A stretch of 64,000 nt of DNA from Pseudohongiella acticola (GCF_001758195.1 NZ_MASR01000003.1:186001-250000), one strand, 5' to 3'; positions 46,093 through 56,967 are shown, numbered from the stretch's first letter. Numbers and translations: made by a program. The notes: a model not told the origin generated them from the letters alone.

Positions 46093-48030
46093 ATGTCGCA
46101 ATCTCACGTATATCCGGTAAATCCTGAGCAGGCATCACACAGTCTGATCGACAAGGCCGGATACCAGCGCATGTATGAACAATCGATCAACGATCCGGAA
46201 ACCTTCTGGGGTGAACAGGCCGAACAGTTTCTGGGCTTTTTTCAGCCCTGGAGCAAAGTGCTAAGCGGCGACTTCAGCAAGGCTGATGTATCGTGGTTCA
46301 AAGACGCCAAACTCAATGCCTGCTGGAATTGTGTTGACCGGCATCTGCCTCAGCGCGCTGATCAGACTGCCCTGATATGGGAAGGTGACGACCCCGCCGA
46401 CAGCCTTCCCATCACTTACCGTGACCTGCACCTGGCGGTGTGCCGGCTGGCCAATGTGCTCAAACAGCGCGGCGTGAAAAAAGGCGACCGCGTCTGCATT
46501 TACATGCCCATGATTCCCGAAGCGGTTTACGCCATGCTGGCCTGCGCCCGTATTGGCGCAATCCACTCTGTCGTGTTTGGTGGCTTCTCGCCGGACGCCA
46601 TCAAGGATCGAATTCTCGACTCCGATTGTCAGAGCGTGATTACCGCGAATCAGGGAATACGTGGCGGCAAAGTGATCGCGTTAAAGGACAATGTCGATAA
46701 AGCACTGGCCAATTGTCCCAACGTACACAGCGTGATTGTTGTCAAACGCACCAATGCCGAGGTGTCATTTAAACAGGGACGCGACGTCTGGTATCACGAC
46801 GCCATCGATCAGGTCGACGATCAGTGCGCGGCCGAAGTCATGGACGCCGAGGACCCTCTTTTCATTCTCTATACGTCCGGCTCAACCGGCAAACCCAAAG
46901 GCGTGCTGCATACCACAGCCGGTTATCTGTTGAGCGCAGCCATCAGCCACAAGTACATTTTTGATTATCACGAAGGCGACGTATTCTGGTGCTCCGCCGA
47001 TGTCGGCTGGGTCACCGGCCACAGTTACATCGTCTACGGCCCACTGTGCAATGGTGCCACGTCACTTGTTTTTGAGGGCGTACCCACTTACCCTGACGCA
47101 TCGCGCTTCTGGCAGGTCATCGACAAGCATCAGGTGACTATCTTTTACACCGCACCCACCGCGCTGAGAGCGTTGATGAGCATGGGCAATGAACCCGTGC
47201 AGGCAACGTCACGGCAATCTCTGCGCCTGCTGGGCTCAGTGGGCGAACCTATCAATCCTGAAGCCTGGGAGTGGTATTACAATGTTGTCGGCGAGCAGCG
47301 CTGCCCCATCGTTGATACTTGGTGGCAGACCGAAACCGGTGCCAGCATGATCAGTCCGCTGGCCGGTGTTACCGACCTGAAACCGGGCTCGGCAACACTG
47401 CCTTTTTTTGGCGTAAAACCTGAACTGCTGGACGCTGACGGCAACATCATTACCGGTGCCGGCAAGGGCAATCTGGTGATCACCCAGAGCTGGCCCAGTC
47501 AGATCCGCACAGTGTTTGGCGATCATCAACGCTGCGTAGACACTTACTTTACCGCCTACCCGGGATACTACTTCACCGGCGACAGCGCGCGTCGCGACGA
47601 AGATGGGTACTACTGGATCATTGGTCGGGTCGATGATGTCATCAATGTTTCCGGCCATCGCCTGGGCACCGCCGAAATTGAAAGCGCACTGGTCCTGCAT
47701 CCGAAAGTGGCTGAGGCTGCCGTTGTTGGCTTTCCCCATGACATCAAGGGTCAGGCTGTTTATGCCTATGTCACGTTAATGCTGGGTGTCGAGGAATCTG
47801 ATGCCTTGCGCAAGGAGCTGGTCGCGTTTGTAGCCGGGGAAATCGGCGCTTTCGCCCGACCCGATATTATTCAGTTTGCACCGGGCCTGCCCAAAACACG
47901 ATCGGGCAAAATCATGCGCAGAATTCTTCGCAAAATTGCCGCCAATGAGACTGATAACCTGGGCGACACATCAACACTGGCCGATCCTTCAGTGGTTGAG
48001 CAACTAATAGCCAACCGTCACAACCGGTGA
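46093..48030 (+). CDS. acs: Acetyl-CoA synthetase
   Basis: 645-residue AMP-forming acetyl-CoA synthetase. The adenylation motif [28 protein letters not shown], and [20 protein letters not shown] are seen, and the regulatory lysine K606 lies in [15 protein letters not shown], the target of acetylation by Pat-type enzymes. Its message has an A-rich ribosome binding site, suggesting catabolite repression. Acetate scavenging enzyme. Position beside panC agrees with Pseudomonas. Confidence 0.98.
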   Translation: MSQSHVYPVNPEQASHSLIDKAGYQRMYEQSINDPETFWGEQAEQFLGFFQPWSKVLSGDFSKADVSWFKDAKLNACWNCVDRHLPQRADQTALIWEGDDPADSLPITYRDLHLAVCRLANVLKQRGVKKGDRVCIYMPMIPEAVYAMLACARIGAIHSVVFGGFSPDAIKDRILDSDCQSVITANQGIRGGKVIALKDNVDKALANCPNVHSVIVVKRTNAEVSFKQGRDVWYHDAIDQVDDQCAAEVMDAEDPLFILYTSGSTGKPKGVLHTTAGYLLSAAISHKYIFDYHEGDVFWCSADVGWVTGHSYIVYGPLCNGATSLVFEGVPTYPDASRFWQVIDKHQVTIFYTAPTALRALMSMGNEPVQATSRQSLRLLGSVGEPINPEAWEWYYNVVGEQRCPIVDTWWQTETGASMISPLAGVTDLKPGSATLPFFGVKPELLDADGNIITGAGKGNLVITQSWPSQIRTVFGDHQRCVDTYFTAYPGYYFTGDSARRDEDGYYWIIGRVDDVINVSGHRLGTAEIESALVLHPKVAEAAVVGFPHDIKGQAVYAYVTLMLGVEESDALRKELVAFVAGEIGAFARPDIIQFAPGLPKTRSGKIMRRILRKIAANETDNLGDTSTLADPSVVEQLIANRHNR

Positions 48031-48085
48031 TCTCAAAGGCAGCCCAGACACACATTTTATTCAACTGATTTTACAGGCAACCATT

Positions 48086-49264
48086 ATGCAGGATCTTGTT
48101 ATCGTAGCAGCCGGGCGCAGCCCCATCGGCACATTTCAGGGCGACCTCGCTGGCGTCAGCGCATCCGATCTCGGCAGCCAGGTTATCCGACACCTGCTGG
48201 GCGCCAACAGCATCAAACCTGAAGACATTGACGAAGTCATTATGGGGCACGTACTGACCGCTGGTTGCGGGCAGAACACCGCCCGGCAGGCAAGCATCAA
48301 TGCCGGCCTGGGTGTTGAAACACCGGCCATGACCATCAACAAGGTCTGTGGCTCGGGGCTCAAGGCTGTCCACCTGGCCGCTCAGGCCATCATGGCTGGT
48401 GATGCAGATATGATCGTAGCGGGCGGCATGGAAAACATGAGCCAGTCCGCGCACGTTCTGCCCAACTCGCGCACCGGACAGAAAATGGGCCACTGGCAGG
48501 CCATCGATACCATGTTGCACGATGGCCTGTGGGATGCATTCAACAACTATCACATGGGTATAACCGCAGAGAACCTGGCGGAAAAGTATGGCATCAGCCG
48601 TGCCGATCAGGATGCGTTTGCCGCGTTGTCACAACAAAAGGCTAACGACGCCATCAATAACGGTCGATTCAAAAACGAAATTATCAGTATCGAAATACCA
48701 CAGCGCAAAGGCAACCCGGTTGTCGTAGACCGGGACCAGGGACCTCGCAGCGGCACCACAGCGGAATCACTGGCGCGACTGCCTGCCGTATTCAAGAAAG
48801 ACGGTACCGTCAGCGCGGGTAATGCCTCAGGTCTGAATGACGGTGCGGCGGCAGTGGTAGTCTGCAGCAGGGCCGCTGCCGAGCGCGCTGGCCTGACCCC
48901 GCTGGTGACCATCAAGGCATGGGCCAATGCCGGTGTCGACCCCAAAATCATGGGTATCGGGCCGGTTTCCGCCACGCGTCGCTGTCTGGAGAATGCCGGC
49001 TGGACGCTGCCAGAGTTGGACCTGATAGAAGCCAATGAGGCGTTTGCAGCGCAATCGCTTGCGGTGGGCCAGGAACTCCAATGGGATATGGACAAGGTCA
49101 ACGTCAATGGCGGCGCAATTGCCCTGGGCCATCCCATCGGTGCATCCGGTTGTCGTGTGCTGGTCACTCTGATCCATGAAATGCTGCGTCGGGACGTCCA
49201 CAAGGGCCTGGCGACGCTGTGTATCGGCGGTGGCCAGGGTGTAGCCATTGCTGTAGAACGCTAA
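48086..49264 (+). CDS. Acetyl-CoA C-acetyltransferase (thiolase II)
   Basis: 392-residue biosynthetic/degradative thiolase. The nucleophile is C88 in [15 protein letters not shown]. The other active-site parts are [16 protein letters not shown] and the C-terminal [14 protein letters not shown]. It interconverts two acetyl-CoA with acetoacetyl-CoA and can serve ketone-body or polyester routes. No polyhydroxyalkanoate genes are nearby. It follows acs by 55 bases and likely shares the acetyl-CoA theme. Confidence 0.96.
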   Translation: MQDLVIVAAGRSPIGTFQGDLAGVSASDLGSQVIRHLLGANSIKPEDIDEVIMGHVLTAGCGQNTARQASINAGLGVETPAMTINKVCGSGLKAVHLAAQAIMAGDADMIVAGGMENMSQSAHVLPNSRTGQKMGHWQAIDTMLHDGLWDAFNNYHMGITAENLAEKYGISRADQDAFAALSQQKANDAINNGRFKNEIISIEIPQRKGNPVVVDRDQGPRSGTTAESLARLPAVFKKDGTVSAGNASGLNDGAAAVVVCSRAAAERAGLTPLVTIKAWANAGVDPKIMGIGPVSATRRCLENAGWTLPELDLIEANEAFAAQSLAVGQELQWDMDKVNVNGGAIALGHPIGASGCRVLVTLIHEMLRRDVHKGLATLCIGGGQGVAIAVER

Positions 49265-49283
49265 TACAGTGCTGCAGAACTGA

Positions 49284-50996
49284 CTACAGCAAATCCTGCA
49301 CGGCCAGGTGTTGACTCAGATATACCTGGCCGCTCAGATCCCTTATCAGATCTGAGCGCTGCAAGGCATCCATGACCGGCCCCTTGATTTCCGACAGATG
49401 CAGTTTGATCCCCAGCTCGTTCAGTCTGCGGTTAATGGCCTCAAGCGACTCAAGCGCACTCAAATCAATTTCATTGACAGCGCTGCACATCAAAATCACG
49501 TGCTGAAGCTCAGTGCGCTCGGAAACCTCCTTGTAGATCAGATCCTCAAAATAGCGGGTATTGGCAAAATACAGACTTTCATCGATGCGCAAAGACAGGA
49601 TGTGAGCGTGAGTAATTACCTGATGACGCGCAACATTGCGAAAATGCTCGCTGCCGGCTATTTCTCCCACAATCGCGACATGGGGCCGGGAGCTTTTGTA
49701 CAGATGCACCAGAATGGAAACCAGAATGCCGGCAGCGATGCCTGTTTCCACGCCGGCCAGCAAAGTCAGACCGATGGTTGTGGTGACTGCCAGAAAGTCA
49801 GCCCGCGAATAGCGCCAGGCTTTACTGACGATAGCGATATCCAGCAACGACCACACCGCAACAATAATGATAGCTGCCAGTGTCGCCGTGGGCAGCCAGG
49901 CCAACAACGGCATCAGCACAAATGTGGCGCCGGCAATCAGAATGGCAGCAAACAGACCCGCGGCGGGCGTGGCCGCGCCGGCATCGAAGTTGACTACAGA
50001 ACGGGCAAAACCACCAGCGACCGGAAATCCACCAGAGAAGCCCGCTGCCAGGTTGGCGGCCCCCAACCCGATCAGCTCCTGATCCGGATCAATACGCTGG
50101 CGTTTCTTTGCCGCCAGCCCCTGCGCCACAGACACCGACTCGACGAAGGCAAGCACGGCAATCAGCAGGGCGGGCCCCGTCAGACTGGCCCATGGAATCG
50201 ACGTGAACACCGGCACACCCAGTGCGGGCAACCCTGCTGGCACCTCGCCGACCAGAGCAAGGCCATGATCACCCAGTCTGAAATACCAGGCAGCACCGGC
50301 GCTGGCAATCACGGCCACAATCGGGCTGAGTCGACCCGCAATAACCGCGGCACGCTTTGGCACCCCCGCTCTGCGCAACAGCGGCGACAGGCAGCTGCGG
50401 GCCCAGAACAGATAAACCAGTGCTGTAAAACCAATGACCAGGGTTGGACTATTAAAACCGGGCCAGGCTGTGATGATTGCTGAGTGCAGGGACAGCAGCT
50501 GCTCCGGCAGGTTGCGACCCGACGCGCTGATACCCAGAATGGCCGGGAGTTGGCTAACCGCGATCAGAATACCGGAGGCGGTAATAAAACCGGCAATAAC
50601 AGGATGCGACAGGAAATTTGCAAGAAAGCCCAGGCGCAGAATTCCCATCAGTACCAGCATCAGCCCCGACATCAGCGCCAGAACCATGGCAGCAGAGATA
50701 AGTTGTGCGGGGTCGGTGAGGCCCAGTCCTGAAATGGCAGCCGCCGTCATCAGCGAAATAACGGCGACAGGCCCCACAGACAAAGCCCGGCTGCTGCCCA
50801 AAAAGGTGTACGCAATCAACGGCAGCATACTGGCGTACAGGCCCATCTCTGGCGGCAGGCCCGCCAGCATGGCATAAGCCAGCGACTGCGGTACCAGCAT
50901 CACCATGACAATCAGCGATGCCAGCAGGTCATCGGCAAATTGCTGACGGGTATAAGTTCGGGACCAGCTCAGAACGGGCAAATAACGCACCGACAT
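49284..50996 (-). CDS. SulP-family anion transporter with STAS domain
   Basis: 570-residue SulP/SLC26 permease. About ten to twelve helices with the signature PQSLAYAMLAGLPPEMGLYAS and GFSGGFPVAGGFARSVVNF are followed by a cytosolic STAS domain from about residue 445. Substrate may be sulfate, bicarbonate or dicarboxylate; the sulfate assimilation genes are far away. The gene is monocistronic and followed by a 18-bp tandem repeat upstream of its start. Confidence 0.94.
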   Translation of the reverse strand: MSVRYLPVLSWSRTYTRQQFADDLLASLIVMVMLVPQSLAYAMLAGLPPEMGLYASMLPLIAYTFLGSSRALSVGPVAVISLMTAAAISGLGLTDPAQLISAAMVLALMSGLMLVLMGILRLGFLANFLSHPVIAGFITASGILIAVSQLPAILGISASGRNLPEQLLSLHSAIITAWPGFNSPTLVIGFTALVYLFWARSCLSPLLRRAGVPKRAAVIAGRLSPIVAVIASAGAAWYFRLGDHGLALVGEVPAGLPALGVPVFTSIPWASLTGPALLIAVLAFVESVSVAQGLAAKKRQRIDPDQELIGLGAANLAAGFSGGFPVAGGFARSVVNFDAGAATPAAGLFAAILIAGATFVLMPLLAWLPTATLAAIIIVAVWSLLDIAIVSKAWRYSRADFLAVTTTIGLTLLAGVETGIAAGILVSILVHLYKSSRPHVAIVGEIAGSEHFRNVARHQVITHAHILSLRIDESLYFANTRYFEDLIYKEVSERTELQHVILMCSAVNEIDLSALESLEAINRRLNELGIKLHLSEIKGPVMDALQRSDLIRDLSGQVYLSQHLAVQDLL

Positions 50997-51035
50997 AGGT
51001 TCAATGCTCTGTTATCAATAGTGCTTGAAGCGCTT

Positions 51036-51107
51036 AAAGTGCCGGTAGCTTGTAAAGTGCCGGTAGCATATAAAAAGCCGGTAGCGTGTAAAGAGCCGGG
51101 CGCGATC
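51036..51107. repeat. 18-bp tandem repeat, four copies
   Basis: Units of 18 bases start at 51036, 51054, 51072 and 51090. The first two are TAAAGTGCCGGTAGC plus three variable bases; the third (TAAAAAGCCGGTAGC) and fourth (TAAAGAGCCGGGCGC) differ at a few positions. It separates the SulP start from the rhodanese-like gene. Confidence 0.92.
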
Positions 51108-51120
51108 CAGACAGAGGCTG

Positions 51121-51549
51121 CTATTCCTGCTTTTGCTGCGCCAGCCAGCCGGCAACGCCGCGAAGATCATAACCCAGCGCTGCGCCGCGCTCGACAATCT
51201 CTTCCGGTGGCATACCTTTCAGGCCTTTGACCAGGCCCCACAGTTGAATGGAGCGCGTACCAGAACGACAGAAGGCAAGCACAGGCGCCGGACATTCATC
51301 CAGTGCCTCAGTGAAATCAGCTATGTCCTGCAAGCTCAGTTGGCCAGAAACTACCGGAATGTGGCGAAACGTCAGGCCATGGTCTTCGGCAGCGCCCTGA
51401 ATTTGATATACCGGAGGCTGGCCGACCGCCTCTCCATCCGGCCGATTGCAGATAATGGTCTTGTAGCCGGCTGCCGCCATTACATCTACATCATCGGCAG
51501 TCAATTGTTCTGCAACCGAAAATTCGTCTGTCACTTGCTTTGCTGTCAT
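51121..51549 (-). CDS. TIGR01244-type beta-lactamase-hydrolase-like sulfur transferase
   Basis: About 142 residues from the ATG at 51549 (MTAKQVTDE). The protein is of the DUF442/Blh-like family, with a rhodanese- or phosphatase-like loop CRSGTRS in APVLAFCRSGTRSIQLWG, which carries the cysteine nucleophile. Sequences such as TIICNRPDGEAVGQP are characteristic. Family members often accompany persulfide dioxygenases or SulP transporters in sulfide metabolism; here SulP is downstream in the same direction. Confidence 0.85.
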   Translation of the reverse strand: MTAKQVTDEFSVAEQLTADDVDVMAAAGYKTIICNRPDGEAVGQPPVYQIQGAAEDHGLTFRHIPVVSGQLSLQDIADFTEALDECPAPVLAFCRSGTRSIQLWGLVKGLKGMPPEEIVERGAALGYDLRGVAGWLAQQKQE

Positions 51550-51791
51550 ATTCAACTCCATGTTTGCCGGCAAAAAGCCGGTCTTTTCGACCATTATGCG
51601 CGTTAGCAGGCGTTATTGTAGCGCGCTAACACATTCAATTCAGCGCTGTGTGCCGACTTGCACGCATTTTTGCTCAAACAGGCCAGGCCGGGCGCACCAG
51701 AACCTCATTCGAGAACTCAAACCGATCCGACTGACCGGTCAATGCCGCCGTTTATCGCATCCATTCATGCAATTTATGACACAGAAGTGTG

Positions 51792-51818
51792 TATTCAGGT
51801 AACATTCATTCTATTCAG
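51792..51818 (+). promoter_or_regulatory. TATTCAG direct repeats upstream of the GbsR/MarR gene
   Basis: TATTCAG occurs at 51792-51798 and 51812-51818, 20 bases apart, shortly before the regulator gene at 51847. A possible operator; no proof. Confidence 0.3.
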
Positions 51819-51846
51819 TCACAATTAAACACTACCGAACCTTAGC

Positions 51847-52416
51847 ATGCAGACAGACACAAGCCCGCGCCACCACAACCAGTCTCAGCAATCCGCAAGA
51901 CAGGATGACGACCTTGATGGCATCAATTATTTTGTCGAACAGATGGGCCTCAACGCGCAGACAGATGGCATGCCCAGAATTGCCGGCCGCATCGCGGGTT
52001 ATTTTATTATTCATGGTGGTCCAGTGAGCTTTGCCCAGCTGGCCGAAGAATTGAAAGTCAGTCGCGGCAGTATCAGCACCAATGCCCGCAAACTGGCTAG
52101 CGTAGGATTCATTGAAAAAATCAGCATGCCGGGTGATCGTCAGGATTATTACCAGCTTAGCAAGACGCCGTTCCTGCGCATGATCAGTGTTTATCTGCAG
52201 CGCATGCGCCATATACAGAGCATTGTTGAAACCGCTGACAGGAACATCCCTGACAGTCTGAGCGAGACCAAGGAACGCCTGCAGGAGATGCAACATTTTT
52301 ATCGCGAAGCAGCAGTGAGTAATGAGTCATTGATAACCCGATTGTCTGAAACCACCAGCAAACAACGTTGGCAACAGACTGATCCGAACAACAGCATGAT
52401 CAAGGAACCCTCATGA
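51847..52416 (+). CDS. GbsR/MarR-family transcriptional regulator
   Basis: 189-residue winged-helix repressor. The HTH is in IAGYFIIHGGPVSFAQLAEELKVSRGSISTNARKLASVGFI; a long C-terminal helix bundle provides dimerisation. It overlaps the RND adaptor gene by four bases, so it probably represses its own efflux operon. The ligand is unknown. Confidence 0.9.
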   Translation: MQTDTSPRHHNQSQQSARQDDDLDGINYFVEQMGLNAQTDGMPRIAGRIAGYFIIHGGPVSFAQLAEELKVSRGSISTNARKLASVGFIEKISMPGDRQDYYQLSKTPFLRMISVYLQRMRHIQSIVETADRNIPDSLSETKERLQEMQHFYREAAVSNESLITRLSETTSKQRWQQTDPNNSMIKEPS

Positions 52417-53597
52417 AATCCAGACTCTGGCAAAAAAGTCGACAGTGGTTACTGCCATTTCTCATCATCGCTGTTGGCAGCGCCGCGACCGCCGCCATGA
52501 TCATGTTCAGGCCCCAGCCTCCCAGCACGCCGACGGCAGAGCGTGTCGTTCCTGTGCAAACGCTGACCGTCATCAGCAGGGACATGAATATTAATATCAA
52601 TTCACAGGGCACAGTGGCGCCACGAACGCAGACAACCATCGTCGCCGAAGTCTCGGGCCGCGTCATTTCCGTTTCCGACAAACTGGTCACCGGTGGTTTC
52701 TTCAGTGCCGGCGAAGTCATGCTGGTCATAGATCCTGCAGACTACGAAGTCGCGGTCGAACAGGCACGGGCCAACCTGCTGACCGCCGAGGCTCAGCTGG
52801 CACAACAGCAGGCCCAGGCTGATCAGGCTGCACGAGAATGGGATCTGTCCGGACGCCCTCGCGAAAACGCCCCTGTCCTGGCGCTGCGCACCCCTTTCCT
52901 GCGCGAGGCGGAAGCCCGTGTCCTGTATTCGGAATCGGAACTGAGCCGGGCTCAGCGGCAACTGGATCGCACCACCGTGCGGGCCCCCTACGATGCCCTG
53001 GTACGTGAAAAATCAGCAGAGATCGGTCAATACCTGGGTACTGGCGCACAGATTGCCAACCTCTTTGCCACCGACTACGCGGAAATCAGACTACCTCTGA
53101 GCGACAGCGACCGTCGCTGGCTGACACTTCCGGAGCCGGGACAACTGGCGCCTGTCAATGCCACCCAGGTTACGCTACACACAACCGTAGCCGGTAAAAA
53201 ACATCGTTGGCAGGCAGAGATTGTGCGCACCGAAGGTGTCGTCGACAGCAATAGCCGGATGCATTATGCCGTGGCACGCGTGGTAGATCCCTATGGCATG
53301 CAGGGAGGTAGCGATCTACCGCCACTGCCGGCGGGATCCTTTGTTAATGCCGAGATCGAAGGCAACCGGATCACCGGTGTATTCGACATTCCGCTCGAGG
53401 CCCTGCGCAATGGCGATCAGGTGCTGGTCATGGATATGGAGCAGCGTTTGCGCCAGCGTCAGGTCAATGTCATTCGCAGCGATGCCAATCGGGTATACAT
53501 CAACGACGGGCTTAACGACAACGACAGAGTGATCGTGTCACCCGTTCCCATCCCCATTGAGGGTATGCGCGTCAATCCAGATGCAGGCCAATCATGA
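52413..53597 (+). CDS. RND efflux periplasmic adaptor
   Basis: 394-residue membrane-fusion protein: N-terminal anchor (about residues 9-28), then lipoyl, hairpin, beta-barrel and membrane-proximal domains. IVAEVSGRVISVSDKLVTGGFFSAGEVMLVIDP and the GRVVRA-like RAPYDALVREKSAEIGQYLGTG segments are typical. It connects the RND pump to an outer-membrane channel, which is not encoded in this cluster. It overlaps the RND gene by four bases. Confidence 0.93.
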   Translation: MKSRLWQKSRQWLLPFLIIAVGSAATAAMIMFRPQPPSTPTAERVVPVQTLTVISRDMNININSQGTVAPRTQTTIVAEVSGRVISVSDKLVTGGFFSAGEVMLVIDPADYEVAVEQARANLLTAEAQLAQQQAQADQAAREWDLSGRPRENAPVLALRTPFLREAEARVLYSESELSRAQRQLDRTTVRAPYDALVREKSAEIGQYLGTGAQIANLFATDYAEIRLPLSDSDRRWLTLPEPGQLAPVNATQVTLHTTVAGKKHRWQAEIVRTEGVVDSNSRMHYAVARVVDPYGMQGGSDLPPLPAGSFVNAEIEGNRITGVFDIPLEALRNGDQVLVMDMEQRLRQRQVNVIRSDANRVYINDGLNDNDRVIVSPVPIPIEGMRVNPDAGQS

Positions 53598-56500
53598 AAG
53601 CCATTCCACGCACCAAACACAAAGGCTTGATCGCCTGGTTCAGCACCAACTCGGTTGCTGCCAACCTGCTCATGCTGTTCATCATCGGCGCCGGCATAGC
53701 ATCGGTGTTCTTTATCAAGGTGCAGGTGTTTCCGGAATTTGAAACCCGCATGATCACGGCCAGCATGGCGTATCCCGGTGCGGCTCCGGAAGAAGTGGAG
53801 CTCGCCATCGTGGTGCCGATGGAAGAAGCCATACAGGGCCTCAGCGGTATCAATCGCATCAACTCCACGGCGCGCGAAAGCTCTGGCAGCATGATGATGG
53901 AAGTCTCTGGCAGTTATGACGTCGCTGAACTACTCAATGAGGTAAAGAGCCGGATTGATCGCATTTCAACATTCCCGGACGATGCAGAGCGCCCGGTGGT
54001 CAGGGAAATTGAAATCACCCAGCCAGTGTTGCAGGTCTCCATCTTCGGCAATCTTGATGATCGCGCCCTGAAAACGCTGGCACAGGACATTCGCGACGAT
54101 ATTCTGCTCTTGCCGGAAGTCAGTCAGGCCCAGATTCAGGGTGACCGCGACTACGAAATAGCCATCGAAGTATCAGAAAACACCTTGCGCAAATACAGCC
54201 TGACCATGGGTCAGGTGGCGGCTGCAATTCGCAACGCGTCAGTTGATGTCCCCGGCGGTTCCATTCGCACCGATACCGGTCGCATCCAGCTACGCACCCA
54301 GGAGCAATCATATACCGGCGAGCAGTTCGGCAATATCGTACTGCGCACCAACCCTGATGGCAGCCGCCTGCTGGTCAAAGATATCGCCACCATTGTTGAT
54401 GGCTTTGTCGAAACCGAAAATTTTTCCCGATTTGACGGTAATCGCTCGCTCAACATCCAGGTCATGGCAACGCCGGAACAAAACGTTCTTGATATCGATC
54501 GCGCTGTTTCTGAATATATCTCACAAAACCAAAGCAGGTTCCCGCCCGGTGTCAGCATAGATAGCTGGGGCAGCAACGCCTTTTACCTGAAAGCACAGCT
54601 CAACATGATGCTGGGTAATCTGCTGATGGGTGCCATGCTGGTTTTTCTGGTGCTGACCACATTCCTGCGCCTGAAAATTGCCCTGTGGGTAATGGTTGGA
54701 ATTCCAATCAGTTTCTTTGGCGCCGTATTTCTGATGCCAATGGGTCCCTTCCCTGTTGATATAAACATGCTCAGCCTGTTTGGTCTGATTCTGGTCCTGG
54801 GTATCGTGGTTGACGATGCCATCATCACCGCAGAGAGCGTGCATTCCGAGGTCAGCAAGAATGGCCACAGCCTGGACAATGTCATCAGTGGCGTAAAACG
54901 TGTTGCCGTACCGGCGACCTTCGGTGTCCTGACAACCATCGCGGCGTTTGCCCCCATGTTGCTGGTCGGTGGTCAGGTCGCCCCCTTCTTTGAAGCGATT
55001 GGCATGGTGGTCATTCTGTGCCTGCTTTTCTCCCTGATCGAATCCAAACTGATTCTACCAGCTCACCTGGCGCACACACGCCTGAAGAAGATAAAGCCAA
55101 AGAAAGCCAGCCCGCTGGAGCGCTATCAGCAATGGGTGGCGCGTGGTCTGTCGCGTTTCATTAACGATGCCTACAAACCGGCATTGATCAAAGCGGTCTC
55201 TAATCGTTATGCCACCGTCGCCGGATTCATCACCGCACTGATTCTTTGTGCCGGCCTGATCATAGGCGGCCTGGTCCGCTTCGAGTTTTTCCCCAACATA
55301 CCCAGCGACTTCATCCAGGCCAGTGTCAGCATGAACGAAGGCTCTTCTTTCGAAGCCAGAAATAATGCCCTGGCACAAATGGAGCAGGCCATACTGACGC
55401 TGAATGAAGAATACCCGGACGAGAACCCGGTTGATCATGTCATGGTTTTCACTAACGGTGACAGCGGTGGCGAGGTCCTTGTCGAGCTCACCAAGTCTGA
55501 AGAGCGCTCGGTGACGGCTCTGGAGATTGAGCAACGCTGGCGCGCCCGAGTGGCAACAATACCTGGCGCACGCGATCTGCGGTTTTTCTCCAGCACCAGC
55601 GCAGGTGGCGGTTCGGCGATTAACCTGCGACTGATGGGCGCCAACTATTCACAGCTGGAGATGGCTGCCAACGATCTCGAAAGAAAGCTGGGTAGTTATA
55701 CCGGTGTCTTCGATGTCACCAATTCGTACAGCCGTGGTGGCGAAGAAATTCGCCTGCAGATAAAACCCAATGCCGAGCAACTGGGACTGAACGCATCAAC
55801 CCTGGGCACTCAGGTACGTCAGGCATTCTACGGCGAAGAGGCTCAGCGTCTGCTTCGTGGCAGAGATGAGCTCAAAGTCATGGTGCGCTACCCGGAAGCT
55901 GACCGGGAATCAATTGCCAGCCTGCAGGGCATGCGCATCAGAACCAGCGATGGCAACGAAGTTCCATTCTCCGAGGTCGCAGATGCATCCATTGGCGAAG
56001 GCTTTTCAACCATCAACCGAATAGATCGGCAACGAACCGTATCTGTCACGGCGGATGTTGACCCTGAAGTTGCGCAATCGGCGGCCGTCATACGGGACAT
56101 CATGCAGAATTATGTGCCCGAATTGACCGCTACCTATCCCGATGTAACCTTCGGCCTGGGTGGCGCCAGTCAGGAACAGGCTGAGCTGATCGCCCGAATC
56201 GCCATTTGTTTTGTCGCCGCACTGTTTCTGATCTATGCCTTGCTGGCGATCCCGCTCAAGTCGTATATGCAGCCTTTCATTGTCATGGCGGTTATTCCGT
56301 TTGGCATGATAGGCGCGTTGATCGGACACATTGTGTTCGACACCACACTCAGCATGATGTCACTGTTTGGCCTGGTCGCGCTGGCCGGTGTCATTGTTAA
56401 CGACAGTCTGATTCTGGTCGATTTTGTCAATCGCGCCCGACGTGATGGCATGTCCATGCTGGATGCCGTGGTAGATGCGGGTACCAGTCGATTTCGCGCC

Positions 56501-56758
56501 ATTCTGCTGACTTCCCTGACCACATTCCTGGGCCTGTTTCCAATCATGTTTGAAACCAGCATGCAGGCACAGATGGTGATTCCGATGACACTGTCACTGG
56601 GCTTTGGCATAGCCTTCGGCACAGTACTGACACTGTTCCTGATTCCCTCCCTCTACCTGATTCTGGAAGACCTGACCGCATTGGTGAAAGGCAAATCTAC
56701 CCAGAACCAGTATCCGGATCAGGGGCAAAATCAGACCCCGGACCCATTGCACACATGA
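53594..56758 (+). CDS. RND-family efflux permease
   Basis: 1054-residue AcrB-type inner-membrane pump with 12 helices and two large periplasmic loops. Helix 4 carries the proton-relay pair in LGIVVDDAIITAESV. AFFLPMGP-type and FGLVALAGVIVNDSLILVDFVN segments lie in the second half. Overlaps its adaptor gene by four bases. Substrate range is not predictable. No TolC-type partner is here, so it likely uses one encoded elsewhere. Confidence 0.95.
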   Translation: MKAIPRTKHKGLIAWFSTNSVAANLLMLFIIGAGIASVFFIKVQVFPEFETRMITASMAYPGAAPEEVELAIVVPMEEAIQGLSGINRINSTARESSGSMMMEVSGSYDVAELLNEVKSRIDRISTFPDDAERPVVREIEITQPVLQVSIFGNLDDRALKTLAQDIRDDILLLPEVSQAQIQGDRDYEIAIEVSENTLRKYSLTMGQVAAAIRNASVDVPGGSIRTDTGRIQLRTQEQSYTGEQFGNIVLRTNPDGSRLLVKDIATIVDGFVETENFSRFDGNRSLNIQVMATPEQNVLDIDRAVSEYISQNQSRFPPGVSIDSWGSNAFYLKAQLNMMLGNLLMGAMLVFLVLTTFLRLKIALWVMVGIPISFFGAVFLMPMGPFPVDINMLSLFGLILVLGIVVDDAIITAESVHSEVSKNGHSLDNVISGVKRVAVPATFGVLTTIAAFAPMLLVGGQVAPFFEAIGMVVILCLLFSLIESKLILPAHLAHTRLKKIKPKKASPLERYQQWVARGLSRFINDAYKPALIKAVSNRYATVAGFITALILCAGLIIGGLVRFEFFPNIPSDFIQASVSMNEGSSFEARNNALAQMEQAILTLNEEYPDENPVDHVMVFTNGDSGGEVLVELTKSEERSVTALEIEQRWRARVATIPGARDLRFFSSTSAGGGSAINLRLMGANYSQLEMAANDLERKLGSYTGVFDVTNSYSRGGEEIRLQIKPNAEQLGLNASTLGTQVRQAFYGEEAQRLLRGRDELKVMVRYPEADRESIASLQGMRIRTSDGNEVPFSEVADASIGEGFSTINRIDRQRTVSVTADVDPEVAQSAAVIRDIMQNYVPELTATYPDVTFGLGGASQEQAELIARIAICFVAALFLIYALLAIPLKSYMQPFIVMAVIPFGMIGALIGHIVFDTTLSMMSLFGLVALAGVIVNDSLILVDFVNRARRDGMSMLDAVVDAGTSRFRAILLTSLTTFLGLFPIMFETSMQAQMVIPMTLSLGFGIAFGTVLTLFLIPSLYLILEDLTALVKGKSTQNQYPDQGQNQTPDPLHT

Positions 56759-56802
56759 CCCGCTGATCAACGCCCACACCCCGGCAGACGTCAGCGTCAG
56801 TC

Positions 56803-56826
56803 GGGTGTTGGGTCTGCAATACACCC
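56803..56826. terminator. Weak hairpin after the RND operon
   Basis: GGGTGT (56803-56808) pairs with ACACCC (56821-56826) about 45 bases past the RND stop. No T-run, so its function as a terminator is uncertain. Confidence 0.3.
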
Positions 56827-56912
56827 AATCACCGTAAAATCAGGCACTTGGTCACAGGCCAGGACAAATGTCCTGCGCCCCCGACAGATTGCCAACACTC
56901 GTCTTGATGGAA

Positions 56913-56928
56913 AAACACACAAGTGTTT
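56913..56928. promoter_or_regulatory. AAACAC-N4-GTGTTT inverted repeat upstream of a sigma-54 promoter
   Basis: A perfect 6-bp inverted repeat with a four-base centre lies 24 bases before the sigma-54 -24 element at 56952, a possible activator or repressor site. Confidence 0.4.
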
Positions 56929-56951
56929 GTTTTTATTGTATTTATAAAAAC

Positions 56952-56967
56952 TGGCACGCCCTGTGCA
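56952..56967 (+). promoter_or_regulatory. Sigma-54 promoter of the EF-hand gene
   Basis: TGGCACGCCCTGTGCA has GG at 56953-56954 and GC at 56965-56966 with ten bases between them, near the consensus. Transcription would start near 56978, leaving a leader of about 70 bases. Confidence 0.85.

Noticed and set aside
51015-51197. Minus-strand 60-codon frame across the 18-bp repeats
   Set aside because: Its repeated YRHF-like residues arise from the tandem repeat read in one frame; no start signal and it overlaps the rhodanese-like gene.
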